The notes: a model not told the origin generated them from the letters alone. 64,000 nt of DNA from Calothrix sp. NIES-2098 (GCA_002368175.1 AP018172.1:5707001-5771000); one strand, 5' to 3'. Counted from the first letter of the stretch, positions 55,620 through 64,000 are shown. Made by a program: numbers and translations.

Positions 55620-56294
55620 ATGACGCACATCTTACTGGTTGAAGATGAAGTCAAACTCGCACGTTTTGTAGAATTGGAACTAAATTATGAGGGTTATCAA
55701 GTTAGTGTTGCTTACGATGGATTAACTGCCATTACCGCAGCGCAGAACTTGCATCCTGATTTAATTATTTTAGATTGGATGTCACCAGGTTTATCGGGGT
55801 TAGAAACTTGTCGCCGCCTGCGAAGTACTGGCGATCGAGTACCGATAATTATATTAACTGCTAAAGATAAAGCAAGCGATCGCATTTTAGGCTTAGAGGC
55901 TAATGCTGATGATTATCTAGTTAAACCCTTTGATGTTGAAGAGTTAGTCACTAAAGTCCGTACCCATCTGCGCAGAATCCAGAAAAAAGATGTTGCAGAT
56001 GTCTTAGAATTTGAAGATCTCAGTTTGAATCGTCGGACAAGGAAAGTTTGCCGAGGTCAACGTTTAATAGAGTTAACTGACCAAGAATTTGATTTACTGG
56101 AATATTTATTGATTCATCCTAAACAAGTCGTTACCAGCGATCGCATACTAGAAGAAGCCTGGAGTCACGATCATATAGGCGATTCTAAAATAATTGAAAT
56201 CTATATTCGCTATTTACGCCAAAAGCTGGAAGCTAACAACGAAAAGCCTCTGCTTCAAACCGTGCATGGTGTCGGCTACGTTTTAAATGCTTAA
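55620..56294 (+). CDS. OmpR/PhoB-family response regulator
   Basis: A 224-residue two-domain regulator. The receiver domain (1-118) has the acidic pair VEDEVK (Glu8, Asp9), the phosphoacceptor Asp in LIILDWMSPG (about 52), the Thr/Lys pair in LTAKD and VKPFD. The C-terminal winged helix (about 128-224) has LTDQEFDLLEYLLIHPKQVV and VHGVGYVLNA. The sensor kinase is not adjacent. arsM starts 211 bp downstream in the same direction, so a role in that cluster is possible but unproven. Confidence 0.95.
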   Translation: MTHILLVEDEVKLARFVELELNYEGYQVSVAYDGLTAITAAQNLHPDLIILDWMSPGLSGLETCRRLRSTGDRVPIIILTAKDKASDRILGLEANADDYLVKPFDVEELVTKVRTHLRRIQKKDVADVLEFEDLSLNRRTRKVCRGQRLIELTDQEFDLLEYLLIHPKQVVTSDRILEEAWSHDHIGDSKIIEIYIRYLRQKLEANNEKPLLQTVHGVGYVLNA

Positions 56295-56505
56295 TTCAGA
56301 CTCGTACAAATCCTTTAAACTGCCGTATGTCATGGCTGTTTGGGGGATGTTTTGCTTTTGAGTAAAGCTCAGATCGTTAAACCTCTATATTTTATCTAGC
56401 TCTGAGAATTTTGTACTCTTACTTAAAGCGCATACAATTGCGAGTCTCTTGTATTAAGATGCACACAGTTGACTCTACACCTCAGCACTGAATATTAAAA
56501 TCGCA

Positions 56506-57474
56506 ATGACCTATTTAGAAACCGCGGCGCAATTTTACCGCGAAGTTGCAGAAACACCACAAGTGGGACTTTGTTGTGTCCAAAGTACACCCCTGCAACT
56601 ACCTGGGCTAAAAGTTCCTCTTGCAATGCAGGAAATGAATTATGGTTGTGGTACTACCGTTCACCCAAATGAATTAGCTAACCAACCTACTGTTTTATAT
56701 GTTGGGGTTGGTGGTGGCTTAGAAGCCTTACAATTCGCTTACTTTTCTCGCCGTGTAGGTGCTGTAATTGCTGTCGAACCAGTTGCAGCCATGCGAGAAG
56801 CCGCTAGACGCAATTTAGAAATTGCTGCTCAAGAAAATCCCTGGTTTGACACTAGTTTTGTCGAAATCTGCGAAGGTGACGCTTTTAATTTACCCGTTGC
56901 TGATGCTGCTGTAGATGTGGTAGCACAAAACTGTCTTTTTAATATATTTGAACCAGAAGATTTAACCCGTGCTTTAAAAGAAGCATTTCGCGTCTTAAAA
57001 CCAAGCGGACGTTTGCAGATGAGCGATCCGATCGCGACTCGTCCCATTCCAGCACATTTACAACAAGATGAACGACTACGCGCTATGTGCTTATCAGGCG
57101 CACTCACATATGAAGAATACACTCAACTAATAGTCAATGCTGGCTTTGGTCAAGTGGAAATTCGTGCCCGCCGTCCTTATCGTCTGTTAGATACTTTAAC
57201 TTATAACTTAGAAGAAAATTTACTCCTAGAAAGTCTAGATTCTGTCTCTTTCAAAGTTGCTATACCAGAAGACGGAGCTTGTATTTTTACTGGCAAAACG
57301 GCAATTTATTCTGGCGCAGAACCCTGGTTTGATGACTCAGCAGGTCATCTGTTGCAGCGCGGTATTCCCGCAGCAGTCTGTGATAAAACTGCTGCCAAAC
57401 TTGCTGCTTTAAAGCCAACAGAAATCGCGATCACCGATTCGACATGGCACTATAACGGTGGGGGTTGCTGTTAA
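56506..57474 (+). CDS. arsM: Arsenite methyltransferase ArsM (arsenosugar type)
   Basis: A 322-residue SAM-dependent As(III) methyltransferase. The SAM motif is VLYVGVGGGLEALQFAYFSR, and candidate As-binding cysteines are in VGLCCVQ (about 23-24), NYGCGTT (about 48) and RAMCLSG. The C-terminus ends in GGGCC, a tail typical of the cyanobacterial/arsenosugar ArsM group. It methylates arsenite for detoxification and as the first step to arsenosugars. The arsS-type radical SAM gene follows 119 bp downstream, confirming the pathway. No ArsR-type repressor is adjacent. Confidence 0.92.
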   Translation: MTYLETAAQFYREVAETPQVGLCCVQSTPLQLPGLKVPLAMQEMNYGCGTTVHPNELANQPTVLYVGVGGGLEALQFAYFSRRVGAVIAVEPVAAMREAARRNLEIAAQENPWFDTSFVEICEGDAFNLPVADAAVDVVAQNCLFNIFEPEDLTRALKEAFRVLKPSGRLQMSDPIATRPIPAHLQQDERLRAMCLSGALTYEEYTQLIVNAGFGQVEIRARRPYRLLDTLTYNLEENLLLESLDSVSFKVAIPEDGACIFTGKTAIYSGAEPWFDDSAGHLLQRGIPAAVCDKTAAKLAALKPTEIAITDSTWHYNGGGCC

Positions 57475-57593
57475 TTCTTAAAGGTTCAAAACAGGCGATC
57501 GCTGAGTAGGCGATCGCTACTAGCCTGACAGAATTTCTAATTGCTACAACTAAAGCGAAGAATTTTTTCTATTTTATAAGATAAGGATACACA

Positions 57594-58601
57594 ATGCAGA
57601 TTCAATCGCTAAATTCACTAGATATAAAAATAACTCCTTTCAAACAAAAAGTTAGCCACACCTTAACTAAAACAAATATATCTATATTGCAAATTAATCT
57701 CGGTAAACGTTGCAACCTGGCTTGTACGCACTGCCATGTCGAAGCAGGCCCAAAACGCACAGAAGAACTTACTCCAGACATTTGCGAACAGTTGATTGAA
57801 GTAATTCAAAAATTCCCCCAAATTAAAATTGTCGATTTAACTGGTGGCGCACCAGAAATGAATTATGGATTTAAACCATTAGTAGAAGCAGCCAGTAGAA
57901 CTGGTAAACAGGTAATTGTCCGTTCAAATTTGACGATTTATTTTGTAGACGGTTTTGGCGATTTACCCGAATACTTTGCTAAAAATAAAGTGAGAATAGT
58001 TGCATCTCTGCCGTGCTATTTAGCAGATAATGTAGATAAAATGCGCGGTAGTGGGGTGTTTGATAGTTCAGTTCAAGCTTTGCAATGGCTGAATCGTCTT
58101 GGCTATGGACACAAACCAGATTTAATTTTGGACTTAGTATATAATCCCCAGTTACCTACATCAGAAAAATTTTCCTTGGCTCCCGAACAGAGCAACCTAG
58201 AAAAAGATTACAAAATGTTCTTACAAGAACATTTTGGCATCATGTTTAATAACCTATTCACTATTACTAATCTCCCAGTTGGTAGAACTAAAATGCATTT
58301 AGAACGTCAGAAATTGTACGCCAACTATTTGCACTTTTTAGAATCGCATTTTAATCCCAGTACAGTTGACTATTTAATGTGTCGCGATCAACTATCAATT
58401 GACTATTTAGGTAATGTATATGATTGCGACTTTAACCAAATGATGAATCTACCTGCAAAAACTCGCAATGGCGAAACTTTAACAGTTAGTAAATTACTAG
58501 CAGCTGGCAGTTTAGATTTAATCGATGAGATCCAAACTGCTGCTTATTGCTACGGTTGTACTGCTGGATGTGGTTCTAGTTGTGGTGGCGCTTTAGTATA
58601 A
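57594..58601 (+). CDS. arsS: Arsenosugar radical SAM protein ArsS
   Basis: A 335-residue radical SAM enzyme. The cluster motif CNLACTHCHVEAGP and the LTGGAPEMNYGF segment match ArsS. The C-terminal domain carries MCRDQLSIDYLGNVYDCDFN and the Cys-rich end CYGCTAGCGSSCGG, which fits the additional 4Fe-4S site. ArsS transfers the 5'-deoxyadenosyl group to dimethylarsenite on the way to oxo-arsenosugars. It forms a unit with arsM upstream. Two Yfr1-like RNAs lie downstream. Confidence 0.94.
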   Translation: MQIQSLNSLDIKITPFKQKVSHTLTKTNISILQINLGKRCNLACTHCHVEAGPKRTEELTPDICEQLIEVIQKFPQIKIVDLTGGAPEMNYGFKPLVEAASRTGKQVIVRSNLTIYFVDGFGDLPEYFAKNKVRIVASLPCYLADNVDKMRGSGVFDSSVQALQWLNRLGYGHKPDLILDLVYNPQLPTSEKFSLAPEQSNLEKDYKMFLQEHFGIMFNNLFTITNLPVGRTKMHLERQKLYANYLHFLESHFNPSTVDYLMCRDQLSIDYLGNVYDCDFNQMMNLPAKTRNGETLTVSKLLAAGSLDLIDEIQTAAYCYGCTAGCGSSCGGALV

Positions 58602-58709
58602 ATTAAATCAATATTAAACCTCAGATTGATTGCAAGACAATAACTCTATGTCATCAAAGGATAATTTTGTTACAAAACCTATTCAGCAGGCATCAGTTAG
58701 AGTCAGATG

Positions 58710-58793
58710 GGTTTATGATGACATTAGTTAAGTCTCCTCACACCACACCAAAAAGCCGTGGAATGCTATTAGTCTCCACGGCTTTTATTTTTT
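58710..58793 (+). ncRNA. yfr1: Yfr1-like small RNA, copy A
   Basis: The core CTCCTCACACCAC at 58734-58746 matches the ultraconserved single-stranded element of the cyanobacterial sRNA Yfr1. It is followed by a strong 12-bp terminator (58751-58762 with 58775-58786) and a T-rich tail. The 5' hairpin of typical Yfr1 is weak here. The 5' end is estimated from alignment with copy B. Yfr1 pairs through the CU-rich core with mRNA translation-start regions, for instance of outer-membrane protein genes in Prochlorococcus. Confidence 0.8.
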
Positions 58794-59126
58794 GAAAAAA
58801 TATAAATTAGACATTTATGCAGTATTTGGAAACTTATAATTTCACTTCAACTTTAAACTTAAGTCCTTGAAACAAATATCCATATTTTTGAGAGTAAAAC
58901 TCAATTTATTTAATTAGAAAATGATCGATCTAGGAGTATTCTTTATTTTGTGCGGATTATAGATCTCTTCCCTCCAGTTTGCGAAAAAAGTCTTTCGCCT
59001 ATCCAAGATATCGCCCGCAGCCTGGAAGCCTTGCTACAAAATGTATCCTGGAACGAGCGAGCAATCAAGCGGCGGCTGTCTCTAAATATTCTGTTACCAA
59101 AATTGTTACGAGGGTGGTGTGACTGC
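58794..59126. other. Spacer between the two Yfr1-like RNAs
   Basis: 333 bp. The first half is AT-rich; the second half is more balanced but carries only a short frame without family features. It must include the promoter of copy B. Confidence 0.5.
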
Positions 59127-59210
59127 TCAACTACCTTATGATGATATGTAGTTAAGCTCCTCACACCACACTAAGAAGCCGTGAAACATATAGTTTCACG
59201 GTCTTTTCCT
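59127..59210 (+). ncRNA. yfr1: Yfr1-like small RNA, copy B
   Basis: The core CTCCTCACACCAC is at 59157-59169. A 5' hairpin pairs AACTAC (59129-59134) with GTAGTT (59148-59153); the 3' terminator pairs CCGTGAAAC (59179-59187) with GTTTCACGG (59193-59201), followed by tcttttcctttt. This hairpin-core-terminator layout is the classic Yfr1 form. About 50 bp align closely with copy A. Just upstream, GTGGTGTGA (59114-59122) is complementary to 9 bases of the core. The terminator ends a few bases from the convergent porin gene. Confidence 0.85.
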
Positions 59211-59212
59211 TT

Positions 59213-60913
59213 TTAGAAGTTGAAAGTTGTTCTGAGCGTGCCAATGACTGCATTATCGCTATTAGCAGCTTGACCTGGATTGGTTAACCATATCACGCCT
59301 GGAGTAATAGAGATGTTGTCTGTGACACGATATCTGTAGAAGCCTTCAATATGGTAAGGGCGATCGCCACCTACACTACCTAAGTAGGGTTGGGCACCTG
59401 CAAAAATGCCTAAAAGGTTGCCTTTTTTACCTAAATCTGGTAAAGCAACTCCAACTCCATAACTCCAAACTTCACCATCATTATTGGCAACTAAGTCTGT
59501 AATATCGCTATAAAGCACAAAGCCACTAATCGATAGTTTATTGCTAGGTTTGAAAGCTGCTTCAATGCCGTAGGAATTACTTTGATATGGATTACCACCC
59601 GCGACGAAGTTAGCTTGGGAAGTACCAACCACACCACTAGTTATCCCACCAAGATCGAATAAAGCACTCCCTGCACCATGATATCCATGAACGTAGGTTC
59701 CAGCTAAGGTCAGGCGATCGCCAACATTCAAGCTTAATTGTGCCAGAGCTGCATAATTACCTTCAACTAACCCTGAACCTAATGCGGGATTAGCACCTTC
59801 AGAGGCCAAGTAACCTAAGGTGACTGAAGGTTTGAAACTACTGTTAGCACCACCAAAGACTAAGTTAACACCTGCACCTGCACCACCACCAATCCGGTAA
59901 ATTGGACTTTCGGATGCAAAGGTAGACAAAGCACCGTTACCACCATCATAATCCTCAAAATATGGATTAACGGTAGGAACGTAATCGCTGTGAATCCCCC
60001 CAGTGGCTGCTATGTATACTTGGGAGTTGCCAATTGGAAAGTAGTATGACAACCAATCTATGGCAACACTGTTATTGGTACTGGGCGATAGATTAAAGGT
60101 TTGAGTACTTTCATATGTGCCATTTGGCAAAGTTAATCCCACTGCATTACCAGTAGCCAGCCTAGTGTGCAATGTATCTTTACCGGTGAAGCTGGTTTGT
60201 AGGTCTAGACGTACCCTATCTTGAAAGACAGTATTGTTAGTATCGTTGCCACCAAAGTTATCGGTGACAGCAAAAATTGCTTCACCAACTAATTTAGTTG
60301 TAGTAGAAAACTGATGTGCTTCGAGTTCTGCAGTACGCGCTTCTAGTGAATCTACTCTACCGCGTAATGTTGCTAGTTCTGCTGAGAATTCTTCTTGCAA
60401 ACGCTGGAGAGTGGCTAAATCTTGTTTTGTCACCAAGTCAGCGGTTGCTGTTGCAATTAGTTCATTAACTCTATCTAAACAAGCATTCAAACCTGCGGCA
60501 AATTCATAACGGGTTAAAGCACGGTTCCCACGGTAAGTACCATTAGGATATCCAGCAATACAACCGTAGCGCTCGACTAGAGACTGCAATGCTTGAAATG
60601 CCCAATCAGTTGGCTGGACATCAGAAAACTGCGAAACTGATGTCACCTGAGACATGGAATTTTGGTTATCAGCTTCACTGGTTTGGGCAATTAACTGCCG
60701 ATCGACTTTTGGTTGGTCTTTAGCAATAGCAGTACTAGCGATGATTGGTGCTTCTGTTTCAGCATTATCTAACTGTTCAGCCGCCAGAACGTTGGCTGAA
60801 AGCAACACATTCGCACCCAAAACAACTGGAAATAGCGCCAGATTTGTCCAAAATATACGAGACATAATTTTCCGTTTTCTCCTCCAAGAAATACCCAGAT
60901 TTATGAGCTGCAA
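59213..60913 (-). CDS. SLH-domain carbohydrate/iron porin (OprB type), paralogue 2
   Basis: About 566 residues. A signal peptide near residues 17-45, a low-complexity segment, then one SLH domain (about 90-155: VTSVSQFSDVQPTDWAFQAL, YGCIAGYPNGTYRGNRALTR), a coiled coil (LRGRVDSLEARTAELEAHQF) and an OprB barrel ending in Phe (RTTFNF). The SLH part is almost the same as in the porin at 27804, while the barrels differ strongly, so pore specificity probably differs. Met17 (MSRIFWTNLAL) is an attractive alternative start because it gives a standard signal peptide. Two Yfr1-like RNAs lie at its 3' side. Confidence 0.92.
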   Translation of the reverse strand: MQLINLGISWRRKRKIMSRIFWTNLALFPVVLGANVLLSANVLAAEQLDNAETEAPIIASTAIAKDQPKVDRQLIAQTSEADNQNSMSQVTSVSQFSDVQPTDWAFQALQSLVERYGCIAGYPNGTYRGNRALTRYEFAAGLNACLDRVNELIATATADLVTKQDLATLQRLQEEFSAELATLRGRVDSLEARTAELEAHQFSTTTKLVGEAIFAVTDNFGGNDTNNTVFQDRVRLDLQTSFTGKDTLHTRLATGNAVGLTLPNGTYESTQTFNLSPSTNNSVAIDWLSYYFPIGNSQVYIAATGGIHSDYVPTVNPYFEDYDGGNGALSTFASESPIYRIGGGAGAGVNLVFGGANSSFKPSVTLGYLASEGANPALGSGLVEGNYAALAQLSLNVGDRLTLAGTYVHGYHGAGSALFDLGGITSGVVGTSQANFVAGGNPYQSNSYGIEAAFKPSNKLSISGFVLYSDITDLVANNDGEVWSYGVGVALPDLGKKGNLLGIFAGAQPYLGSVGGDRPYHIEGFYRYRVTDNISITPGVIWLTNPGQAANSDNAVIGTLRTTFNF

Positions 60914-61538
60914 ACAACAAATAAGTCGGGTAGTTTCTGCACACCTTATAAAGTTAGATAGGTTACATTGTTTAGCGGTATCAAGTCAAGTGGTGACTGA
61001 TGAAGATAGAGAGAAGAACTCCATCTTATTTCTCTCTAATTACAAGATAATTTAGCCAAATACAACCTTGAACGAGTATGTCAAGAGTTGTTTTGGCTGA
61101 GATTAACGAAGATTAAAGTTTGGTGCTTACCACCTAATGCATAAAAAGCAACTTTTTTATGTCCTTATTATGCACAAAGTTCATCTTTTTTATGCAGAAA
61201 TAACACAAATTTTCTGTGTAAAAATCATGTTTTTTATACAAAAAAAGTGAAAATAATATTTCCGTAACAAAAAGCACAAAAAATAGCTAAAAACAAATAA
61301 ATATATAAAAATTTAAATTGCAAGTATCTAATAATACTAGTCTCAAAGCAAATTAGATGAAACTAATCCGAAATATCTAGTAAATAATTAGTAGATTGGA
61401 GTAGAATAACCCTTTAATGTTTTCCTACTTGGCTCTTGGATGCTAATGAATTTTTTATAGGAAAAATATTGAGAAAGTTTTTCGATAACTAGATTGTTTT
61501 AATTGTATCTACAAATTCCACAAAGAGCGATCGCTATT
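60914..61538. other. Gap between the porin and sensor-kinase genes
   Basis: 625 bp, very AT-rich, no gene seen. It includes the porin promoter region on the minus strand and the 3' end of the kinase operon. Nothing repeated or strongly structured was noticed, apart from ttatgca words around 61150-61195. Confidence 0.5.
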
Positions 61539-62699
61539 TTATCTCCCTGAATAGTTAGCAGAATTAGCAGAAAGTTCCAGGGGACGATGGGAATAGATTG
61601 TTACAGTAAACAAAGTGCCAATGCCGACTTTACTTTCAACGGTAATCTTTCCTCCATGAGCATCCACACACTTTTTGACAATAGATAAACCCAATCCTGT
61701 ACCGGGAATGCTGCTGACATTGATGCCTCGATGGAAGGGCGTAAATAGCTTTGCCAAATCTTGCTCTGTGAGACCAATGCCTTGGTCTTGAATATAGAAT
61801 TGAAGGTAATCTTGCTCACACCGTAACTCGAATCTCACTTTGCTCTCTTCTGGAGAATATTTCATGGCATTCTCCAGCAAGTTAATGAGGATATGTTGCA
61901 ATAAGTTGGGATCGAGATTATAGAAAAGATTTGCTGTTTCGTCGCATCCTGAAACAGTCAACTCTACTCTGTCTCTAGTGTGAGAATGGGACTGTAAATC
62001 TTCTACTAGGTAAGAGCAAAATTGGTAAATATTGATGAGTGTTGGTTGACATTGAAACTGCTCTTGCTCTATTTGCCCTAAAACTAAAACATCGGTAATC
62101 AATTGCGCCATGTGCTTGATGGCTGCTTTACCCCGTTCGATATGAGTTTGTCGCTTTGCGGGAGTTAGTAGCTCTGGCTGTTCAAACAGTTCTAATGTCA
62201 GGAGTAGGGAACTTAACGGATTGCGAAATTCATGGGAAACAATAGAGACGAATTGCGATCGCAACTCGTTAAGCTGTCTTTCTTTCTCCAGTGCTTGTCT
62301 AACAGCTTGCTCGGCTCGATGATTTGCCAGAGCCACTTGAATAGCAATAATCAGATCCTGTTCTTCAAAAGGTTTAACGATGTAGCCGTAAGGGTGGGTA
62401 GCGATCGCTTCTGTTAGTGTTGCCTCATCAGCATGAGCAGTGAGAAACACCACAGGTATGTCAAACTCTTGCCGAATTTGATCTGCGGCTTCAATTCCGC
62501 TTTTGTCGCCTTGCAGGTAAATATCCATCAACACCAAATCGGGTTTGGTTGCTGCAACCAGATCCAAAGCTTTTTCGGCGGAATTAGCAGTTCCAGCCAC
62601 ACTGTAGCCTAACTTGGTCAGATGTTGTTTGATATCTAAAGCAATCACCCATTCATCTTCGACAATTAGGATAGTAGGCTTTGAGGTATATTGCGGCAT
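61539..62699 (-). CDS. Response regulator-histidine kinase hybrid
   Basis: A 386-residue protein with an N-terminal receiver (about 9-125: acidic VEDEW, phosphoacceptor Asp59 in LVLMDIYLQG, Lys109 in VKPFE), a short coiled coil, HisKA with His156 (FVSIVSHEFRNPLSSLL), and HATPase (about 260-375) with NLLENAMKYS, GIGLTEQDL and GTGLGLSIVKK. REC-first kinases typically receive phosphate from an upstream kinase and pass it on. The gene begins 6 bp after the stop of the cyanobacteriochrome-type kinase, so the two form an operon and probably a phosphorelay. Confidence 0.95.
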   Translation of the reverse strand: MPQYTSKPTILIVEDEWVIALDIKQHLTKLGYSVAGTANSAEKALDLVAATKPDLVLMDIYLQGDKSGIEAADQIRQEFDIPVVFLTAHADEATLTEAIATHPYGYIVKPFEEQDLIIAIQVALANHRAEQAVRQALEKERQLNELRSQFVSIVSHEFRNPLSSLLLTLELFEQPELLTPAKRQTHIERGKAAIKHMAQLITDVLVLGQIEQEQFQCQPTLINIYQFCSYLVEDLQSHSHTRDRVELTVSGCDETANLFYNLDPNLLQHILINLLENAMKYSPEESKVRFELRCEQDYLQFYIQDQGIGLTEQDLAKLFTPFHRGINVSSIPGTGLGLSIVKKCVDAHGGKITVESKVGIGTLFTVTIYSHRPLELSANSANYSGR

Positions 62700-62705
62700 G
62701 GCATA

Positions 62706-64000
62706 TTACAACCTTTTTCTCAAAAGAATTTTAAACTGAGTGCCTTGTTGCCTATCCAGTTGCAGCGTACCTCCAAGTTGTTCTGTTAAACCGTATATAA
62801 GTTGCATCCCTAGTGAAGTAGTACACTGAGGATCGATATGGGTAGGTATTCCAATTCCATTATCTTTGACAATTAGACAATAATACTCAGCATCATACAG
62901 CCAGAATTGCAGTATAATTTCGCCTTGTTGGTTGGGAAAGGCATACTTCAAAGCATTAGAGACTAGCTCATTGATGATTAAGCCGCAAGTAACCGCTGTA
63001 TCTAGGTCTAGTTCTAGCTCGTCCACCTCTAAGAAAACACTGATATTGGAGTGGCTAGAAGTATAGGAACGTACTAAATCGTTGACCAGGTGTTGCACAT
63101 AGGTTGCAAAGTTAATCCGGGCAAGATTCTCAGAACGATAGAGCCGTTCGTGAACGAGTGCCATTGTTTTTACCCGACGCTGGCTTTCGCTGAGTAACTT
63201 GAGTATGGCAGCGTCGTCAATGCTTCTAGCTTGCAGGTTTAACAGGCTAGAAACCATTTGCATATTGTTCTTAACCCGGTGATAGACCTCGCGCAATAAA
63301 ACTTCTTTTTCTTTGAGAGACGATCGGATTTGTTCTTCAATTTGGCGGCGTTCTTGCAGTTCAATTTGCAGCTGCTTGTAGAGTTCAGATTGCTGAATTG
63401 CGATCGCCAATTGGTTGGCGATCTGTTGCAATAGTTCTATCTCCCAAGACTGCCACTGGCGAGGAGCCGTATTTTGGTAAACAGCTAACAAACCCCAAAG
63501 ATCGTCTCCAGAAAAAATCGGAGCGATCGCATAGGCTCTGGCTTGAAACTGTTCTAGAAGAGCAATATGACAAGGTTGGTGCCCGACAGTGTAGATATCT
63601 GCAACAGCAAAAGTTTCGTGATTTTTGTACCGTCCTCCTTGGGTTGCTTGCAAATAAGTATCTTCCCAAACTTTTTTGAAGTTGGGTTTAACCAGTTTCA
63701 CCCAATCGAGAGCGACTGATTCGACGATAAAGTTTCCACTCCAATTGGAATTAAAACGATAAACTGCTACTCGGTCGGCTTGCAATGCTTGCCTAGCCTC
63801 AGTGACAGCAGTTGTGAGGATAGCATCTAGGTCTAGAGACTGGCGAATTTCTTGGGTAACAAGTCGCAGTACTTGCTCCTGTCTCGCTTGGTGGCGTAGG
63901 GTGGCTTCTGAGAGTTTGCGATCGCTCACATCTACCAACACTCCATACCAAGCAAAGACCCCGTTACCTCGTGCTTCAACTTGAGAATTGATCTGCACCC
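62706..64000 (-). CDS. Cyanobacteriochrome-type sensor histidine kinase (partial, runs off right edge)
   Basis: At least 430 residues; the 5' end lies beyond the window, and the reading frame is open to the edge. The order seen is the end of a PAS/PAC domain (ARGNGVFAWYGVLVDVSDRK), a GAF domain (about 45-205) and a HisKA_2-type kinase (His240 in REVYHRVKNNMQMVSSLLNL), then HATPase with NELVSNALKYAFP. The GAF domain has the features of bilin-binding cyanobacteriochromes: RFNSNWSGNF, VADIYTV, and the Cys-His pair PCHIALLEQF (Cys143-His144) where phycocyanobilin would attach. No DXCF cysteine is visible. It therefore probably senses light. Partner kinase downstream. Confidence 0.9.
   Translation of the reverse strand, partial: VQINSQVEARGNGVFAWYGVLVDVSDRKLSEATLRHQARQEQVLRLVTQEIRQSLDLDAILTTAVTEARQALQADRVAVYRFNSNWSGNFIVESVALDWVKLVKPNFKKVWEDTYLQATQGGRYKNHETFAVADIYTVGHQPCHIALLEQFQARAYAIAPIFSGDDLWGLLAVYQNTAPRQWQSWEIELLQQIANQLAIAIQQSELYKQLQIELQERRQIEEQIRSSLKEKEVLLREVYHRVKNNMQMVSSLLNLQARSIDDAAILKLLSESQRRVKTMALVHERLYRSENLARINFATYVQHLVNDLVRSYTSSHSNISVFLEVDELELDLDTAVTCGLIINELVSNALKYAFPNQQGEIILQFWLYDAEYYCLIVKDNGIGIPTHIDPQCTTSLGMQLIYGLTEQLGGTLQLDRQQGTQFKILLRKRL

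Noticed and set aside
58950..59141. 63-codon frame between the Yfr1-like RNAs
   Set aside because: Starts with a weak codon context and overlaps the expected promoter and 5' part of copy B; no recognisable family.

Overview
The window comes from a filamentous, heterocyst-forming cyanobacterium (order Nostocales, Nostoc/Anabaena-like). Evidence: photosystem I genes psaF, psaJ and psaL; the heterocyst regulators hetR, hetZ and patU; the paired septal amidase genes amiC1/amiC2; very frequent HIP1 octamers (gcgatcgc); and the heptamer-type short tandem repeats (tagtcaa, gacaaat) typical of Nostocales intergenic DNA. There is no transposase, prophage, CRISPR array, rRNA or recognisable tRNA. This is ordinary chromosome with scattered small repeats.

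Layout. 0.5-5.9 kb: ACT-like protein, alpha/beta hydrolase, tsaD, psaF-psaJ, psaL, gmk. 6-13.3 kb: a RemA-like regulator, a membrane transglutaminase-fold protein lacking its catalytic Cys and His, patU and hetZ (overlapping, minus strand), a small conserved protein and the prenyl synthase sds. 13.3-20.4 kb: an intergenic stretch rich in hairpins, a small membrane protein, murI and the tandem amidases amiC2 and amiC1. 21-29.5 kb: a CPA2-type antiporter, a SIMPL protein, ssb, the mreB-mreC-mreD operon and an SLH/OprB porin. 29.6-37.2 kb: a large orphan membrane-anchored protein, thrC, a coiled-coil protein and the yihY/DUF4112/hydrolase cluster. 37.4-44.4 kb: archease-rtcB, a FAD carotenoid-type oxidoreductase, an MlaE-type permease and moaA. 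44.5-50.8 kb: rpsD, a secreted Cys-repeat protein, hetR with a 1.3-kb upstream region, and a coiled-coil/EamA fusion. 51.4-64 kb: a PiT phosphate permease, a zinc dehydrogenase, a methyltransferase, a Mo-nitrogenase C-terminal-domain protein, an OmpR-type regulator, arsM-arsS, two Yfr1-like small RNAs, a second SLH porin and a two-gene phosphorelay with a cyanobacteriochrome GAF domain that runs off the right edge.

Functional themes. Several genes converge on multicellular development and the cell wall: hetR, hetZ and patU control heterocyst commitment and pattern; AmiC amidases cut peptidoglycan at septa; MurI supplies D-glutamate; MreBCD organises the elongation machinery; the SLH porins tie outer membrane to peptidoglycan. 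From memory of Anabaena PCC 7120 numbering, the block from psaF to mreD matches the all0109-all0085 neighbourhood, whereas hetR (alr2339) is far away in that strain.

Most interesting signals: (1) a 641-bp block that is all but identical between amiC1 and amiC2 inside otherwise diverged genes, implying recent gene conversion; (2) two tandem Yfr1-like sRNAs downstream of arsS; (3) a strongly structured, unassigned sequence next to archease-rtcB, plus a hairpin that would bury the archease ribosome-binding site; (4) a structured region at about 14.1-14.3 kb; (5) a perfect 16-bp palindrome upstream of hetR; (6) the transglutaminase-fold protein with both catalytic residues replaced.
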